Source of the DNA: an uncultured Bacteroidales bacterium
Lineage (GTDB): Bacteria > Bacteroidota > Bacteroidia > Bacteroidales > FEN-979
Length of the DNA: 64,000 nucleotides
Assembly (NCBI GenBank): GCA_903877385.1
Contig: CAIRDP010000010.1
Coordinates: 1-64,000 of the forward strand
Direction of reading: 5' to 3'
Made by a program: the position numbers and the translations under genes. This document shows, piece after piece, positions 1 to 8,706 of this stretch. The first letter of the stretch is position 1, and each line of letters begins with the position of its first letter. Below the pieces are notes generated by a model. It saw nothing but the letters and a program-made list of their open reading frames with translations, ran no database searches and was not told where the DNA came from.

Positions 1-872
1 ATAAGGCCTTTAAACTCATAGGCGGCTCCCTTGGTATTATCATCGGTGGCAGCGACAAGCATGACCCTGAAGGCATTCATCTTGTTATTCATCAGGATAA
101 TGTTATCTTCTTCGCCAACCACAAGCTCCAAAGGCCCATCATCTTCAGTAGCGGCCCGGGCAATGATGTTTGTATACTGGGCTTCGCCAATCTCGCCCGG
201 GTTACTGAACCCGCAGGAAGCTTTGGCATGCTGGTAGATGTTGTAGGTTTTGGCATTGCAACCTTCGGCATGGGAATAATCGCCCGCACATTCGTTGAGG
301 CTGCCTTCGGCATGAGAAGCATAGCCAGAAACAATATTTCCATCACCTTCGGCAAAGCCCGCTTCGGCAGAGACAACATGGCCTGTGCCAACTGCAGTTG
401 CCCGGGCCCCACTTAGCTGATGCTGATCTCCAAAGGCAGAAGCATGATTGGCCGTGATTTCGTTATGCTCACCCGAGACCAGGCAGAACTGACCGCTGAC
501 TTCATTGTGTGAACCTGCTGCAGCCATTGAGTTTGCACCGGATACCTGGTTATGCTGTCCGCCGGCAATGAATGAACCGGCTCCACTGGCCACCCGGGTT
601 TCGGATTCCCGGACAAACTGGAAATCCGTTGCATTGGCGCCCCGGGCATTTCCGCCCATGGCTGCGGCCGATAAGGAACCCTGAACTCCAAAAATAGCTT
701 TCAAGGCAGGACCGGTGGATGCCAGGAAATTCAGAAAACCCAGGCTATCGAGCCATGTACGGATGATCCCGGCACGTGGACGGGCAGGGGCTGAAAGTTG
801 CTGAGAAAAGTCCCGGTAGTTGGTGGTGCCCCGGTTTTGCTGACCCATTAGAAAATATTTAGAGCTGCCCAT
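1..872 (-). CDS. YadA-like beta-roll tail/fibre protein (partial)
   Basis: The frame stays open from an ATG at 872 to the window edge, so the C-terminus is missing. An in-frame second ATG lies at 848. After about 90 residues the protein turns into short Gly/Ala/His-rich repeats such as HNQVSGAN, HNEVSGQF, YASHAEGS and YSHAEGC. This is the SHAEG-type left-handed beta-roll repeat of YadA/trimeric-autotransporter heads, which also occurs in phage tail fibres. No signal peptide is visible, and the gene is last in the minus-strand virion block, so a virion surface or fibre protein fits better than a secreted adhesin. The DNA just upstream (883-922) is a GGAATGAA-type simple repeat. The beta-roll assignment is fairly firm; the fibre role is inferred from position. 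Confidence 0.75.
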   Translation of the reverse strand, partial: MGSSKYFLMGQQNRGTTNYRDFSQQLSAPARPRAGIIRTWLDSLGFLNFLASTGPALKAIFGVQGSLSAAAMGGNARGANATDFQFVRESETRVASGAGSFIAGGQHNQVSGANSMAAAGSHNEVSGQFCLVSGEHNEITANHASAFGDQHQLSGARATAVGTGHVVSAEAGFAEGDGNIVSGYASHAEGSLNECAGDYSHAEGCNAKTYNIYQHAKASCGFSNPGEIGEAQYTNIIARAATEDDGPLELVVGEEDNIILMNNKMNAFRVMLVAATDDNTKGAAYEFKGL

Positions 873-922
873 AATTGATAGTTTGAAGGAATGAAGGTCT
901 GAAGGAATGAATGATAAAATGA

Positions 923-1270
923 TTAGGTCATAATGACATAGAGTTTGTCGAGGATACCGGTTTTAGCTTCGCCGACGTTCATGGAAAACTGGATCCAGGT
1001 GGTGAGCAGGTCGGCAACGTTCATGGTCATGGAGGCGAAGTCTTTGTCGAGGGTGATGGTTACCGGGGCATCGTCTTCGTTGGTACAGATATCGAAGTTG
1101 GAGCCGTCGAGGCTCTGGAGCATGGTTAGGGTGATATCTTCATCCAATCCTGAATAGACGAACTGGGTGGTGAGTTTGGTGGCGCCATTTGGAATCTGAA
1201 TGGATGGCGTGGTGGCGTTACCCCCGGAAATGGGTAAGGCGCATTGGATCATTCGGCGGGCTATTGACAT
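923..1270 (-). CDS. Small phage structural-block protein, unknown function
   Basis: This is a 115-residue protein starting MSIARRMIQC with no recognisable family motif. It has no membrane segment or signal peptide and is mostly beta-prone, with alternating hydrophobic stretches such as TLTMLQSLDG and VTITLDKDFA. It lies between the connector-like gene and the fibre-like gene on the same strand, where tail-completion or minor tail proteins usually sit. About 50 bases separate it from each neighbour. A virion role is inferred only from position; I do not recognise the protein. Confidence 0.6.
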   Translation of the reverse strand: MSIARRMIQCALPISGGNATTPSIQIPNGATKLTTQFVYSGLDEDITLTMLQSLDGSNFDICTNEDDAPVTITLDKDFASMTMNVADLLTTWIQFSMNVGEAKTGILDKLYVIMT

Positions 1271-1322
1271 ATGAAGGGATTTACGAAGTGCGAATTACGA
1301 TTTACGATTTTCGGGTATTTGT

Positions 1323-1796
1323 TTATGATGTTATTCTGAAGCCGGAGATTCTTTTGGAGAGTGGGGCGGTGTATAGGGGGTAGTTTTGGGCGATGACGTA
1401 TTCCTGCAGCAGGGTTTGCTTGGATCGGGCAATGGAGAGTACTTCCTGCATAGTATCGCGGCGATGATCACGTGGGAGCAATACTGCAGTTGAGATTTCA
1501 ACCAAGGCCGGTGAAAGTGATGGATCGGCTCCAGGTGTGTACTGGGCAGTTTCGAGCAGCTGCTGGTTGATCATTGCATATTTGACAAAGAACGCCAGGC
1601 AGGGCTTTATATACGATGTAATCAGAGTCGAGTAATCACCAGGGTTTGTAACGACATCGTCATACAAGGCAGATGTCAAAACGGGTTTCACGTACTTGAG
1701 CTCGGTGGTTTGGATGACTTCGGATTTGATCATCGTGGGGTCGAGCTCGGTGACGTAGGCGAGGGAGATTACTTCGGTGGAGGAGATCAGCGACAT
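1323..1796 (-). CDS. Head-tail connector-like phage protein
   Basis: This is a 157-residue, mainly helical protein (MSLISSTEVIS...). It lies directly downstream of the portal gene on the same strand, the typical place for a head-completion or connector protein. It has an early acidic/hydrophobic helix pair and a long middle helix around AFFVKYAMINQQLLETAQ, a layout seen in gp6-like adaptors, but there is no diagnostic motif. Its leader (1797-1830) is an 8-base tandem repeat of the GGTGAAAT type. Function is inferred from gene order. Confidence 0.55.
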   Translation of the reverse strand: MSLISSTEVISLAYVTELDPTMIKSEVIQTTELKYVKPVLTSALYDDVVTNPGDYSTLITSYIKPCLAFFVKYAMINQQLLETAQYTPGADPSLSPALVEISTAVLLPRDHRRDTMQEVLSIARSKQTLLQEYVIAQNYPLYTAPLSKRISGFRITS

Positions 1797-1848
1797 AAAT
1801 GGTGAAATGGTGAGATGGTGAAATGGTGAAAAAAGAAAAGATGAGCCG

Positions 1849-3114
1849 TCATATATTTAAGGTATCTGATGATGGGTAGATGTTTTTTAATTGCAGTACC
1901 AGGAGTTTTTGGATGGGGTCGGTGTTGTCGTAGTCGAGGCCGGTGTCGCGGCGGATTTCCCATACGTATTTCAAGGGGTTGATACGGGAGATGGGCGGGG
2001 TGTTGATGAACTCCATGTCTTTGAGCAGCAAGCCGCATTCGGCCAGGGTGTTTTGCAGGGACTGGATGAAGAGTCCCTGGATGGGTTGGATTACGGTGGC
2101 CATGGCTACTTCGTACTCGTTGAGGATGCGGCCTGAGTCGAATCCGGTTTTTTCTTCGGAATACGGCGTGAGGGAGCGGAACCAGTTGTGGATGGTGATG
2201 AGGGAGATTTCGGACTGTTTATGCAGCTCGGTCCAGTTATCTTCCTTTTCGCGGTTGAAAGAAATGAATTTGGCTTCCTGGGAACTGATACCGGGACCAA
2301 GATCGGCAAGATACTGGATGATGATTTCGTTGGCCTTTGAGCTCAGAGCGCCTTTATATTCTTTAAACATGGCATCGAGCTGATCGGCCGCCTCGTCGGA
2401 GTTGACTCCAGGGATCACCAGTAAACCGGGCGTAGCAAAGGAAGATTCAAGCCGGGTCTGATTCCAGATATTCGTCAGGCCCGAGATAATGACATTACGG
2501 ATACCTGCAAAATAGGACGGAATGCCGTAATAGGTGAACTCCGGTTCGTAGTCTTTGATATGAACCAGGGAGTGAAGCAATCCGTCGTCACCCGAAGAAA
2601 ACTGAGGAAACAGGCTGATGGACTTGAGATTCTTGTCGTTACTTCCGCGAAACAAATCCCAGCAGGGATGGATCAGGGCCTGTTTGCCGTCGATATGCAA
2701 ACGAACCCTGGAAGCATCCTGGTGATAGACGTACACGAAGGAGCGTTTCTTGTTAGTGACCAGCTCATAGTAGCAGTTGCCAAAGGTGAGGTAATCGAAG
2801 CAAAGCTTTTTAAGTGTTGCCGGGAAGAGTTCCTTGCGGTTGTTGGGAGAGGAGAGGAATGAAGCGGTAGCGGGATCGGAGGATTGAATGCCCTGCCCCA
2901 GGATGTAGTTGGTTTTGGAGTTGAGGATCGCCCTGTGAACGGGCACTTCACGGGCGAGTTTGATCAATTGGCGGGGCAGGGCATTATCAATCCCGAAGGG
3001 AACGAAGAGCTTTAACGTAGAAGGATCCAATATCACGTCGGTATCGACCAGGTCAAGGACGGGAGCATAGGAGAACTCGTAGAACCTTGTAATATTGGGA
3101 CGTTTAGCACGCAT
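1849..3114 (-). CDS. Phage portal protein
   Basis: The protein is about 421 residues from the ATG at 3114 (MRAKRPNITRF). An upstream in-frame start at 3147 exists but falls in low-complexity repeat DNA, so I prefer 3114. It would form the dodecameric ring at the capsid vertex through which terminase packages DNA. Supporting features are the N-terminal LAREVPVHRAILNSKTNYIL helix region, the YELVTNKKRSFVYVYHQDAS segment, and a C-terminal half (FNREKEDNWTELHKQSEI, then MATVIQPIQGLFIQ) that resembles PBSX/HK97-type portals. It lies downstream of capsid and protease genes on the same strand. Portal after major capsid is the reverse of the common order. The assignment rests on remembered family features and neighbours. 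Confidence 0.8.
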   Translation of the reverse strand: MRAKRPNITRFYEFSYAPVLDLVDTDVILDPSTLKLFVPFGIDNALPRQLIKLAREVPVHRAILNSKTNYILGQGIQSSDPATASFLSSPNNRKELFPATLKKLCFDYLTFGNCYYELVTNKKRSFVYVYHQDASRVRLHIDGKQALIHPCWDLFRGSNDKNLKSISLFPQFSSGDDGLLHSLVHIKDYEPEFTYYGIPSYFAGIRNVIISGLTNIWNQTRLESSFATPGLLVIPGVNSDEAADQLDAMFKEYKGALSSKANEIIIQYLADLGPGISSQEAKFISFNREKEDNWTELHKQSEISLITIHNWFRSLTPYSEEKTGFDSGRILNEYEVAMATVIQPIQGLFIQSLQNTLAECGLLLKDMEFINTPPISRINPLKYVWEIRRDTGLDYDNTDPIQKLLVLQLKNIYPSSDTLNI

Positions 3115-3164
3115 TGAGTGATGAGTAATCAGAGATGCGAGATGCAAGATGCGAGATGAGTGAA

Positions 3165-4520
3165 TTAATCTCCAAACCCTGCCAGCACCAATAATTCCGA
3201 GTGGAGGTAGGCGGTTTGGGCTTTGTACTGGACGCGGTAGCGGCGCATCTGGAGGTCGGTGTTGTACCAGGATTCGATGTCGTTAGTATCCATCAATCCG
3301 TCGGTGCCAAAGATGAGGTTGGGCTGGGTGGTTAACATGGCCCGGTGAGGCTGTACGCCGTTCTGGTAGCTTGAGATCCAGGTATCCCAGTCGGGACGCA
3401 CCAGAACCGGATAACCTTCGTATGAAGGAACCGGCAATCCGCCAAGCATCATCGTAAGAGGAAGATCACCAGAAGTCTTGGCCTTGATAGTATGCACCAG
3501 GTTGCGCCAAAGAGAACGGGTGACCATGAATACCAGCGGAAACTCGAACATTTCGGGACGAGCCGCATCGATCATGGCTTCGAGGGTGTCGTCGGCTTCG
3601 TCGGTTGCCAATTTACCCTGCTTTATGGCGGCAACCACTCCGGAAGCTGCAACAGAACCACTGCCGGTAACACTGCCAGTGAAGGTAAAGTCCTGGCCTT
3701 TGAACCGGCTGACCACCTTGATGGCGCCGGCGGAAGGATTGGTTACAATGACACCACTAAAGGCTCCACCTCGGGCTTCGACGGTTGCTTTGTGGGTGGT
3801 GAGCCAGTTGTTGCAGGTAACCGTGGCACTTGAGGCATAAGCCTGGGAATAAGCCACACCGTTGATGGTAAGCACCAGAGCAGTATCGGTACCGGCGGTA
3901 TAGGTGAGGATCTTCTCGGCCTTGACGGCAGCCGTGGCTGAAGCAACCACCACATGCTGGGCAGATGGTATGGCCCCGGATAAGACATCCTTTATAAAAT
4001 GTGTCATAAACCCGGTATAGCCCGAGAAGTTGGTATCGATGACCCCGGTTGGGATACCCGATGAAAGGACTTCCTGCAAGGGATTGCCAAAGAACATCTG
4101 GCGGATAAGGTCCTGCTGCCCGGCCTGGGCAATGATAGGAAGCATGATCTTATTCCAGACATCGGGCTGTTTCATTTGCTCGATATCGTCTTCACGATAC
4201 CCGGTAGCTAACAACTGCTCAACGATGGAACCCCAGAAGGCACGGGCGTTCTGCTCGAACTCAAGGGCCATTGGAGCCACGGTGATGCTCTGGGTGGAGA
4301 GGGCGAAGGACCCGGTGGGCGTAAAGCCTGCTGATGTTTTAGGCTTGGTGATGAAGGATGGGCGGGAGATCTTGTTTAAAAGCTCGGTGCCCTTGATGTC
4401 GGAACGGACCGTGACGGCCCCGCGGATATCTTCGCCCATGAAAAAGGGGGCGATGAAATAGTCGTGAATGGACTGCTTGGTGAAGGCGGGAGAGAGGCTG
4501 TGGGAGAAGATGTTGGACAT
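3165..4520 (-). CDS. Major capsid protein with inserted domain
   Basis: This 451-residue protein (MSNIFSHSLSPAF) shows features expected of an HK97-fold major capsid protein: an N-terminal region with FEQNARAFWGSIVEQLLATG, a helical spine region, and a C-terminal part with YEGYPVLVRPDWDTWI, LIFGTDGLMDTND and MRRYRVQYKAQTAYLHSELL. About residues 180-290 (LTINGVAYSQAYASSATVT... GQDFTFTGSVTGSGS) read like an Ig-like or beta-sandwich insertion exposed on the capsid surface. It follows the protease/scaffold gene on the same strand, the expected order. The 4521-4640 leader is made of simple repeats. Capsid identity is inferred from neighbours plus length and fold features. Confidence 0.8.
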   Translation of the reverse strand: MSNIFSHSLSPAFTKQSIHDYFIAPFFMGEDIRGAVTVRSDIKGTELLNKISRPSFITKPKTSAGFTPTGSFALSTQSITVAPMALEFEQNARAFWGSIVEQLLATGYREDDIEQMKQPDVWNKIMLPIIAQAGQQDLIRQMFFGNPLQEVLSSGIPTGVIDTNFSGYTGFMTHFIKDVLSGAIPSAQHVVVASATAAVKAEKILTYTAGTDTALVLTINGVAYSQAYASSATVTCNNWLTTHKATVEARGGAFSGVIVTNPSAGAIKVVSRFKGQDFTFTGSVTGSGSVAASGVVAAIKQGKLATDEADDTLEAMIDAARPEMFEFPLVFMVTRSLWRNLVHTIKAKTSGDLPLTMMLGGLPVPSYEGYPVLVRPDWDTWISSYQNGVQPHRAMLTTQPNLIFGTDGLMDTNDIESWYNTDLQMRRYRVQYKAQTAYLHSELLVLAGFGD

Positions 4521-4653
4521 TTGCTTAAGGATTGAAGGAATGAAGGATAGAAGGATTGAATGATAGAAGGGAATAATAGAATAATCGAATACTCGAATTA
4601 GGAATTATGAATTGAAGGGGATGCAGGATGCGGGATGCGGGATGCAGGATGAA

Positions 4654-5730
4654 TTATTTTTTGAGTTTGTCTTTGAGGTATGCAGGCATTTCGCTGAGGA
4701 GTTCTTTGCCGAATTTGACTTCGGGGTGGCCGACGGTGATCTGGGGGTCGCCGGAGCTTACTTTGGTTGGGCTGGCGCTGAGTTTGTCGGTAAGTGTGGC
4801 GACCTGGGAGGTGAGGTCTGAGATCTGCTGCTGATTCAGGGTGGTTTGGGCCTGTTCTGTGGCGAGCTTTTCGGTGGTTGTTGAAAGCTGCTCCTTAACA
4901 ACTACCAGCTCTGAGGCAGAAGCCTGGAGCTGAGATTCAAACGTGGCGATTCTTGTTTGAAATGAGGATTCCAGGTTCCGGATTTCTTCCCTGTGATCGG
5001 CTTCGAGCAATTCAACCGCCTGGTCGTAAGCTTTGGACTGCTGCAGCTCATCGGGCAGTGGGGCGAAGAGGTTTTTAAACTTTTGAAAGATTTCTGGTTT
5101 CATACGGTCGGTTTTAGAAAAGTATTTTAACATGAATTCAAGAATGGTATCGGGACGACGTGCTATAAAAGCAGCAATGGCCGGGTTCTCGTCGAGGAAC
5201 CTAGTTGCCTCCCAGGCAAAGGAGTCCCGGGCAAACAGCGAGTTCGTAGCCGCAGGGTCATCCACCAGATCGGTAGCCAGAAGCTCCTCAATACGAACCA
5301 GAGGAAACTCACCGGGACCCTCAGCAGGTTCAGCCGGGATAAAAGCCATGGAGGCACCGAACATATCAGGATTCTTTTTGGCCATGGTGATAATGTAATC
5401 GTAGAGGTTACCACCGGGAGATGAGCGGCAAACCGTGTCGAGGTGCAGATCGCCTGTGACCTTTTCGCCATCAAGCGAGAAGTTCTTGAACCTACCGATA
5501 TAGGTGCCCATGGCCGAGGAACACATGTTGGGATGGCCAAAGCGGGCCTTGACCCCGTTCTCCTTAGCGTTTCCAAGAGCCACGATCTGAGAAAGAGTTA
5601 CGCCGTCGATCTCTTCAAAATACGACTTAACCTTGCCTGCCTGAGCCACGACAACCTTTTGAAGTATGCCGGAACCCTCGTTAATAAAGGCAACCGAGAA
5701 GGCAACAGCGGGAGTGGAAAAGGATTTCAT
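4654..5730 (-). CDS. Prohead protease fused to scaffold-like coiled coil
   Basis: Residues 1 to about 190 look like an S78-type prohead protease. H66 lies in ARFGHPNM and S127 in FGASMAFIP, which correspond to the conserved His and Ser of that family. From about residue 225 the protein becomes a long, charged, Gln/Glu/Ser-rich coiled coil, including LEADHREEIRNLESSFQTRI and TLNQQQISDLTSQVATLTDK. It ends with FGKELLSEMPAYLKDKLKK. Such a tail usually acts as the internal scaffold, so one polypeptide likely supplies both protease and scaffold. The gene starts the minus-strand virion block and is divergent from the packaging genes. Confidence 0.8.
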   Translation of the reverse strand: MKSFSTPAVAFSVAFINEGSGILQKVVVAQAGKVKSYFEEIDGVTLSQIVALGNAKENGVKARFGHPNMCSSAMGTYIGRFKNFSLDGEKVTGDLHLDTVCRSSPGGNLYDYIITMAKKNPDMFGASMAFIPAEPAEGPGEFPLVRIEELLATDLVDDPAATNSLFARDSFAWEATRFLDENPAIAAFIARRPDTILEFMLKYFSKTDRMKPEIFQKFKNLFAPLPDELQQSKAYDQAVELLEADHREEIRNLESSFQTRIATFESQLQASASELVVVKEQLSTTTEKLATEQAQTTLNQQQISDLTSQVATLTDKLSASPTKVSSGDPQITVGHPEVKFGKELLSEMPAYLKDKLKK

Positions 5731-5814
5731 ACGGGTGAAAAAATGGTTCCGACAAAACTACATCCGCCCACAGCCAAATAGTTCGTAAGAAGTGGCAATA
5801 TCTCGCTCAAATGC

Positions 5815-5845
5815 TTGATATTGGTGTGTTTATTAAATAATTTTG
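5815..5845 (+). promoter_or_regulatory. Promoter of packaging genes
   Basis: TTG at 5815-5817 and TAATTTTG at 5838-5845 are separated by 20 bases, which matches the Bacteroidota TTTG/TAnnTTTG pattern. The ATG at 5862 follows 16 bases later. It would drive the rightward terminase cluster away from the leftward virion block. Confidence 0.55.
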
Positions 5846-5861
5846 TACAAAATGGCAATTT

Positions 5862-6152
5862 ATGAACCCGGAAACTGAAAAAGTAATCTCCGACCTCAAA
5901 GAACACTATGGAATCGATGTAGACTTTATCGTTAGAAAAGGATTGTTGCCTGCATCGGTTGCAACCAAATGGCTGGTGAGGGAACGCTATTTTGACAAGG
6001 CAAAAGACGAAATGAACAAAGCCCAAAACGGGAAAACCTATGCCGAAATTAAATACGAATTGAGCGATTGCTACGGAGTGAGTGTAAGTACGATTGAGAA
6101 ACTGATCTATCGGAAAAGGAGTAAACGCAGCGTTAATCAATTAGTTCCATAG
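5862..6152 (+). CDS. Small helix-turn-helix-like phage protein
   Basis: This 96-residue protein has a C-terminal segment, YAEIKYELSDCYGVSVSTIE followed by KLIYRKRSKRS, that looks like a helix-turn-helix with a basic tail. The first half is charged and helical. It is the first gene of the rightward packaging cluster, 53 bases before the small-subunit-like gene, and has a good promoter just upstream. It may recognise DNA for packaging or regulation. I do not recognise a named family. Confidence 0.6.
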   Translation: MNPETEKVISDLKEHYGIDVDFIVRKGLLPASVATKWLVRERYFDKAKDEMNKAQNGKTYAEIKYELSDCYGVSVSTIEKLIYRKRSKRSVNQLVP

Positions 6153-6205
6153 TGAGGATGAGCTATATAAAGCAAGAAACGGAATGCCATAAAATATAGC
6201 AAATT

Positions 6206-6592
6206 ATGGCAAAAGACAGCAATATGAGATCAAAGGCCAATCAAACATCGTTCAAACCCGGACAGGGTGGAAGGACCAAGGGATCGCCCAACAAAATCAC
6301 CTCAGAGCAAAAAGAGCGCATCGAATGGGTACTTGAGCTGCTGGATGAAACCCTTGAAGACAGCATCAGGAAACTGAAACCAAAAGACCAGGTGGATTTG
6401 TGGATGAACCTGCAAGAATATATACGGCCCAAGCTCCAGAGGATGAACGTGGACCTGGGCCCGGCCGAGGACAAACTCACCAAGATCACCTTTGAAGTGA
6501 TACAGAGCGGCATTCTTGCCGACGCAACTGTTAAACCCTTATCCCTTGGAGAAAACCATCAAGGTATCGACCGTATTCAGGAAAAACTATGA
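6206..6592 (+). CDS. Terminase small subunit-like protein
   Basis: This 128-residue protein starts with a basic, Gly-rich segment (QTSFKPGQGGRTKGSPNKIT) typical of DUF5681-type phage proteins that sit in front of terminases. Helices with KERIEWVLELLDETLEDSIR and a charged C-terminus follow. It overlaps the large-subunit gene by 77 bases in another frame. Position and basic N-terminus suggest DNA recognition during packaging. A small-subunit role is inferred; the family itself is known mainly by association. Confidence 0.65.
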   Translation: MAKDSNMRSKANQTSFKPGQGGRTKGSPNKITSEQKERIEWVLELLDETLEDSIRKLKPKDQVDLWMNLQEYIRPKLQRMNVDLGPAEDKLTKITFEVIQSGILADATVKPLSLGENHQGIDRIQEKL

Positions 6593-7721
6593 AGCCGGTA
6601 CCAAGATCGTCGTGAACCAGGGCGGGAGCCGGTCGGGAAAGACCTTTTCCATCCTGCAGCTGCTCATCCTGGTTAAGGCCTTCGAAGGGACCGACATGGT
6701 ATTTTCGATTGTCCGCCGGAGCATGCCGGCCTTAAAAGCATCGGCCATGCGGGATTTCTTCGAGATCCTCAGGATGGCCGACCTGTATGACGAACGAAGC
6801 CACAACAAGACTGAGAGCACTTACCAACTGAACGGAAACCTGTTCGAGTTCATGAGTCTGGATCAACCGCAGAAGAAACGAGGAGCCAAAAGGGCCTACC
6901 TGTTCATCAACGAAGCCAATGAACTCAGCCTGGAGGACTGGGTGCAGCTTTCTCTGCGCACAGAGAAGCAAATCTTCCTGGACTTCAATCCGTCGATGGA
7001 CGAACACTGGATCTATGACATCGTCATACCACGGAAAGACTGCACTTTCATCCATTCCACCTATCTGGACAATATCCAGTTTTTACCTCCGGAACAGGTG
7101 AAGGAAATCGAGAACCTGAAACAAGTGGATGAGAATTACTGGAGGATTTATGGCCTGGGCGAGATAGGGCAGATCACCGGCCTGATCTTCACAAACTGGC
7201 GGACCATCGACCAATGGCCGGAATCCTGCAAGTGGATTACCTACGGAATGGATTTTGGATTCTCCAATGATCCGACCAGCCTGGTAAAGGTAGGATTAAG
7301 CGGAGGTGAGTTGTTTATAGACGAGCTGATTTACTCCCGGGGACTTACCAATACTGATATCTGCAAATGGATGAACCAGATCGGCATCACCAAGGCCGAT
7401 GAGATCATTGCCGACAACCAGCCTAAATGTATTTACGAAATCCGGCAGGAAGGATTTAACATCAAGCCAACCTTCAAAGGTCCGGATTCGATCCTGGCCG
7501 GGATTGATATCCTGAAACGGTATCCCATGCGGATCACCAAACGGTCGGTCAACCTGATTCGTGAGCTGAAAAACTACAAATGGAAGGAAGATGTATCCGG
7601 CAAACCTTTGAATGTTCCAGTGGACCGGTTCAATCATGCCATTGATGGGATCCGGTATGCCTGTATGGGCCGGCTGTTCATGGGAAATCGGCTGATAAAG
7701 ACAGCGAGGCATCTGAGGTGA
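6516..7721 (+). CDS. Terminase large subunit
   Basis: This is the packaging motor, an ATPase plus headful or site-specific nuclease that pumps DNA into the prohead. Of 401 residues, Walker A is GGSRSGKT at 36-43 and Walker B is YLFINEAN at 128-135. The C-terminal RNase H-fold nuclease shows acidic residues at D246 (GMDFGFSNDP), D300 (IIADNQ) and D377 (HAIDGIRYA). Length and motifs match PBSX-type large terminases. The start at 6516 overlaps the previous gene by 77 bases; a later start would cut close to Walker A, so I keep this one. The gene is on the opposite strand to portal and capsid, which is unusual. All key residues are present. Confidence 0.95.
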   Translation: MPTQLLNPYPLEKTIKVSTVFRKNYEAGTKIVVNQGGSRSGKTFSILQLLILVKAFEGTDMVFSIVRRSMPALKASAMRDFFEILRMADLYDERSHNKTESTYQLNGNLFEFMSLDQPQKKRGAKRAYLFINEANELSLEDWVQLSLRTEKQIFLDFNPSMDEHWIYDIVIPRKDCTFIHSTYLDNIQFLPPEQVKEIENLKQVDENYWRIYGLGEIGQITGLIFTNWRTIDQWPESCKWITYGMDFGFSNDPTSLVKVGLSGGELFIDELIYSRGLTNTDICKWMNQIGITKADEIIADNQPKCIYEIRQEGFNIKPTFKGPDSILAGIDILKRYPMRITKRSVNLIRELKNYKWKEDVSGKPLNVPVDRFNHAIDGIRYACMGRLFMGNRLIKTARHLR

Positions 7722-7749
7722 GGCGGACTTAAGCCAGGTTTTCTTTCCG

Positions 7750-8076
7750 TCAAGCGAGTTTTACTGTCTGATTGAGCAATTCAACATTAAAGTTAACCTT
7801 AGCGTTCAATGCTTTAAACACTTTCATTATTGTTTCAAACCGAGCATCGGTAAGGCTATTTTCCAACTTAGAGATCTGAGCTTTCTTAACACCAACCAAT
7901 TGCCCCAGTTCTTCCTGAGTGAGATGGCGTTCCTTTCGGGCTTGTTTGATGGCTTCACCAAGCAAGTCAATGCGTAATTCGCTTTCAAATGCCTCACGTT
8001 TTGGTGTTCCCAGTTTACCGATATGCTTGTCGACCATTTCATCTAAACTGTATATTTTCATGGCTTCCTTTTTCAT
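7750..8076 (-). CDS. higA: HigA-type XRE antitoxin
   Basis: This 108-residue protein has a clear XRE helix-turn-helix, LTQEELGQLVGVKKAQISKL, at residues about 52-71. The DNA-binding domain is preceded by a helical N-terminus with DEMVDKHIGKLGTPKREAFE. It starts 5 bases after the HigB-like gene on the same strand, the toxin-first order of higBA loci. It would neutralise the toxin and repress the shared promoter at 8437-8468. The reading frame is intact although the partner toxin has a stop codon. The family assignment is firm; autoregulation is inferred. Confidence 0.85.
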   Translation of the reverse strand: MKKEAMKIYSLDEMVDKHIGKLGTPKREAFESELRIDLLGEAIKQARKERHLTQEELGQLVGVKKAQISKLENSLTDARFETIMKVFKALNAKVNFNVELLNQTVKLA

Positions 8077-8081
8077 AACAC

Positions 8082-8420
8082 TTACCTTTTTTGTTCAAAA
8101 TACAAACTTCTCAATCTCTCAGCTTTTTCCAAGTCGGCGACGGGATTTTTGTCTGTTTTCTTAATTAGTCCATGTGTCGAAATTACGACTGTTTCGACTT
8201 TTCCGGTCTTATCCCAAAAAGCAAAAAGCCGATAATGAGTCTTATTGTACAAAGTTCTAAACTCCCAAATTTCATTATTCAACTTTCTGAATAGCTCTTT
8301 ATCATTGGTAACCTGAGCTTTTTTAATGTTTTAGTAAATCTTGTATCTCACCTTTTCTTCAAGGCTTTCAATAAATTCAGCAGCTTCTTCTAAAAACTGA
8401 ACCTGAAATTTTACAACCAT
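8082..8420 (-). pseudogene. higB: HigB/RelE-type toxin with nonsense codon
   Basis: Read from the ATG at 8420, the frame encodes MVVKFQVQFLEEAAEFIESL and nine more residues, then hits TAA at 8331-8333 (codon 30). It continues in the same frame as NIKKAQVTNDKELFRKLNNE to the normal end, with the RelE/HigB features IWEFRTLYNKTHYRLFAFWD and ISTHGLIKKTDKNPVADLE. No frameshift is needed, so one substitution from a Tyr (TAT/TAC) or another sense codon would explain it. The full product would be 112 residues, normal for HigB. An internal restart would lose the first strand and helix. The stop could be real decay, which would leave only the antitoxin active, or an assembly error. Confidence 0.85.
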
Positions 8421-8436
8421 TTTGTAAAAGTTTACG

Positions 8437-8468
8437 CAAAGATAATAGTTTCTTTATTGGGAAACAAA
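8437..8468 (-). promoter_or_regulatory. Promoter of higBA locus
   Basis: On the minus strand, TTTG (8465-8468) and TATCTTTG (8437-8444) are 20 bases apart, an exact match to the Bacteroidota TTTG/TAnnTTTG consensus. The toxin ATG at 8420 follows 16 bases after the box. Confidence 0.7.
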
Positions 8469-8706
8469 TAATATTTAATATCCTTTAAATATGGCGGTAG
8501 CTGGATACATCGGAGGGGAAAGCCGGGTAGCCAGGCCAGGAACACTTACCGGCTTCTGGTCATTTTTTACTTTAGAATGAGAGGTTCAAAAAAAAGGACT
8601 GCAACCAAAGGGCCATGGCCTTGTGATGAAAAATTATGGAGGTATTTTTGAGTAGGATTTGTATTTGATTCTGTGACTGACAAAAAACATTAAAAATCAC
8701 ATAGGT

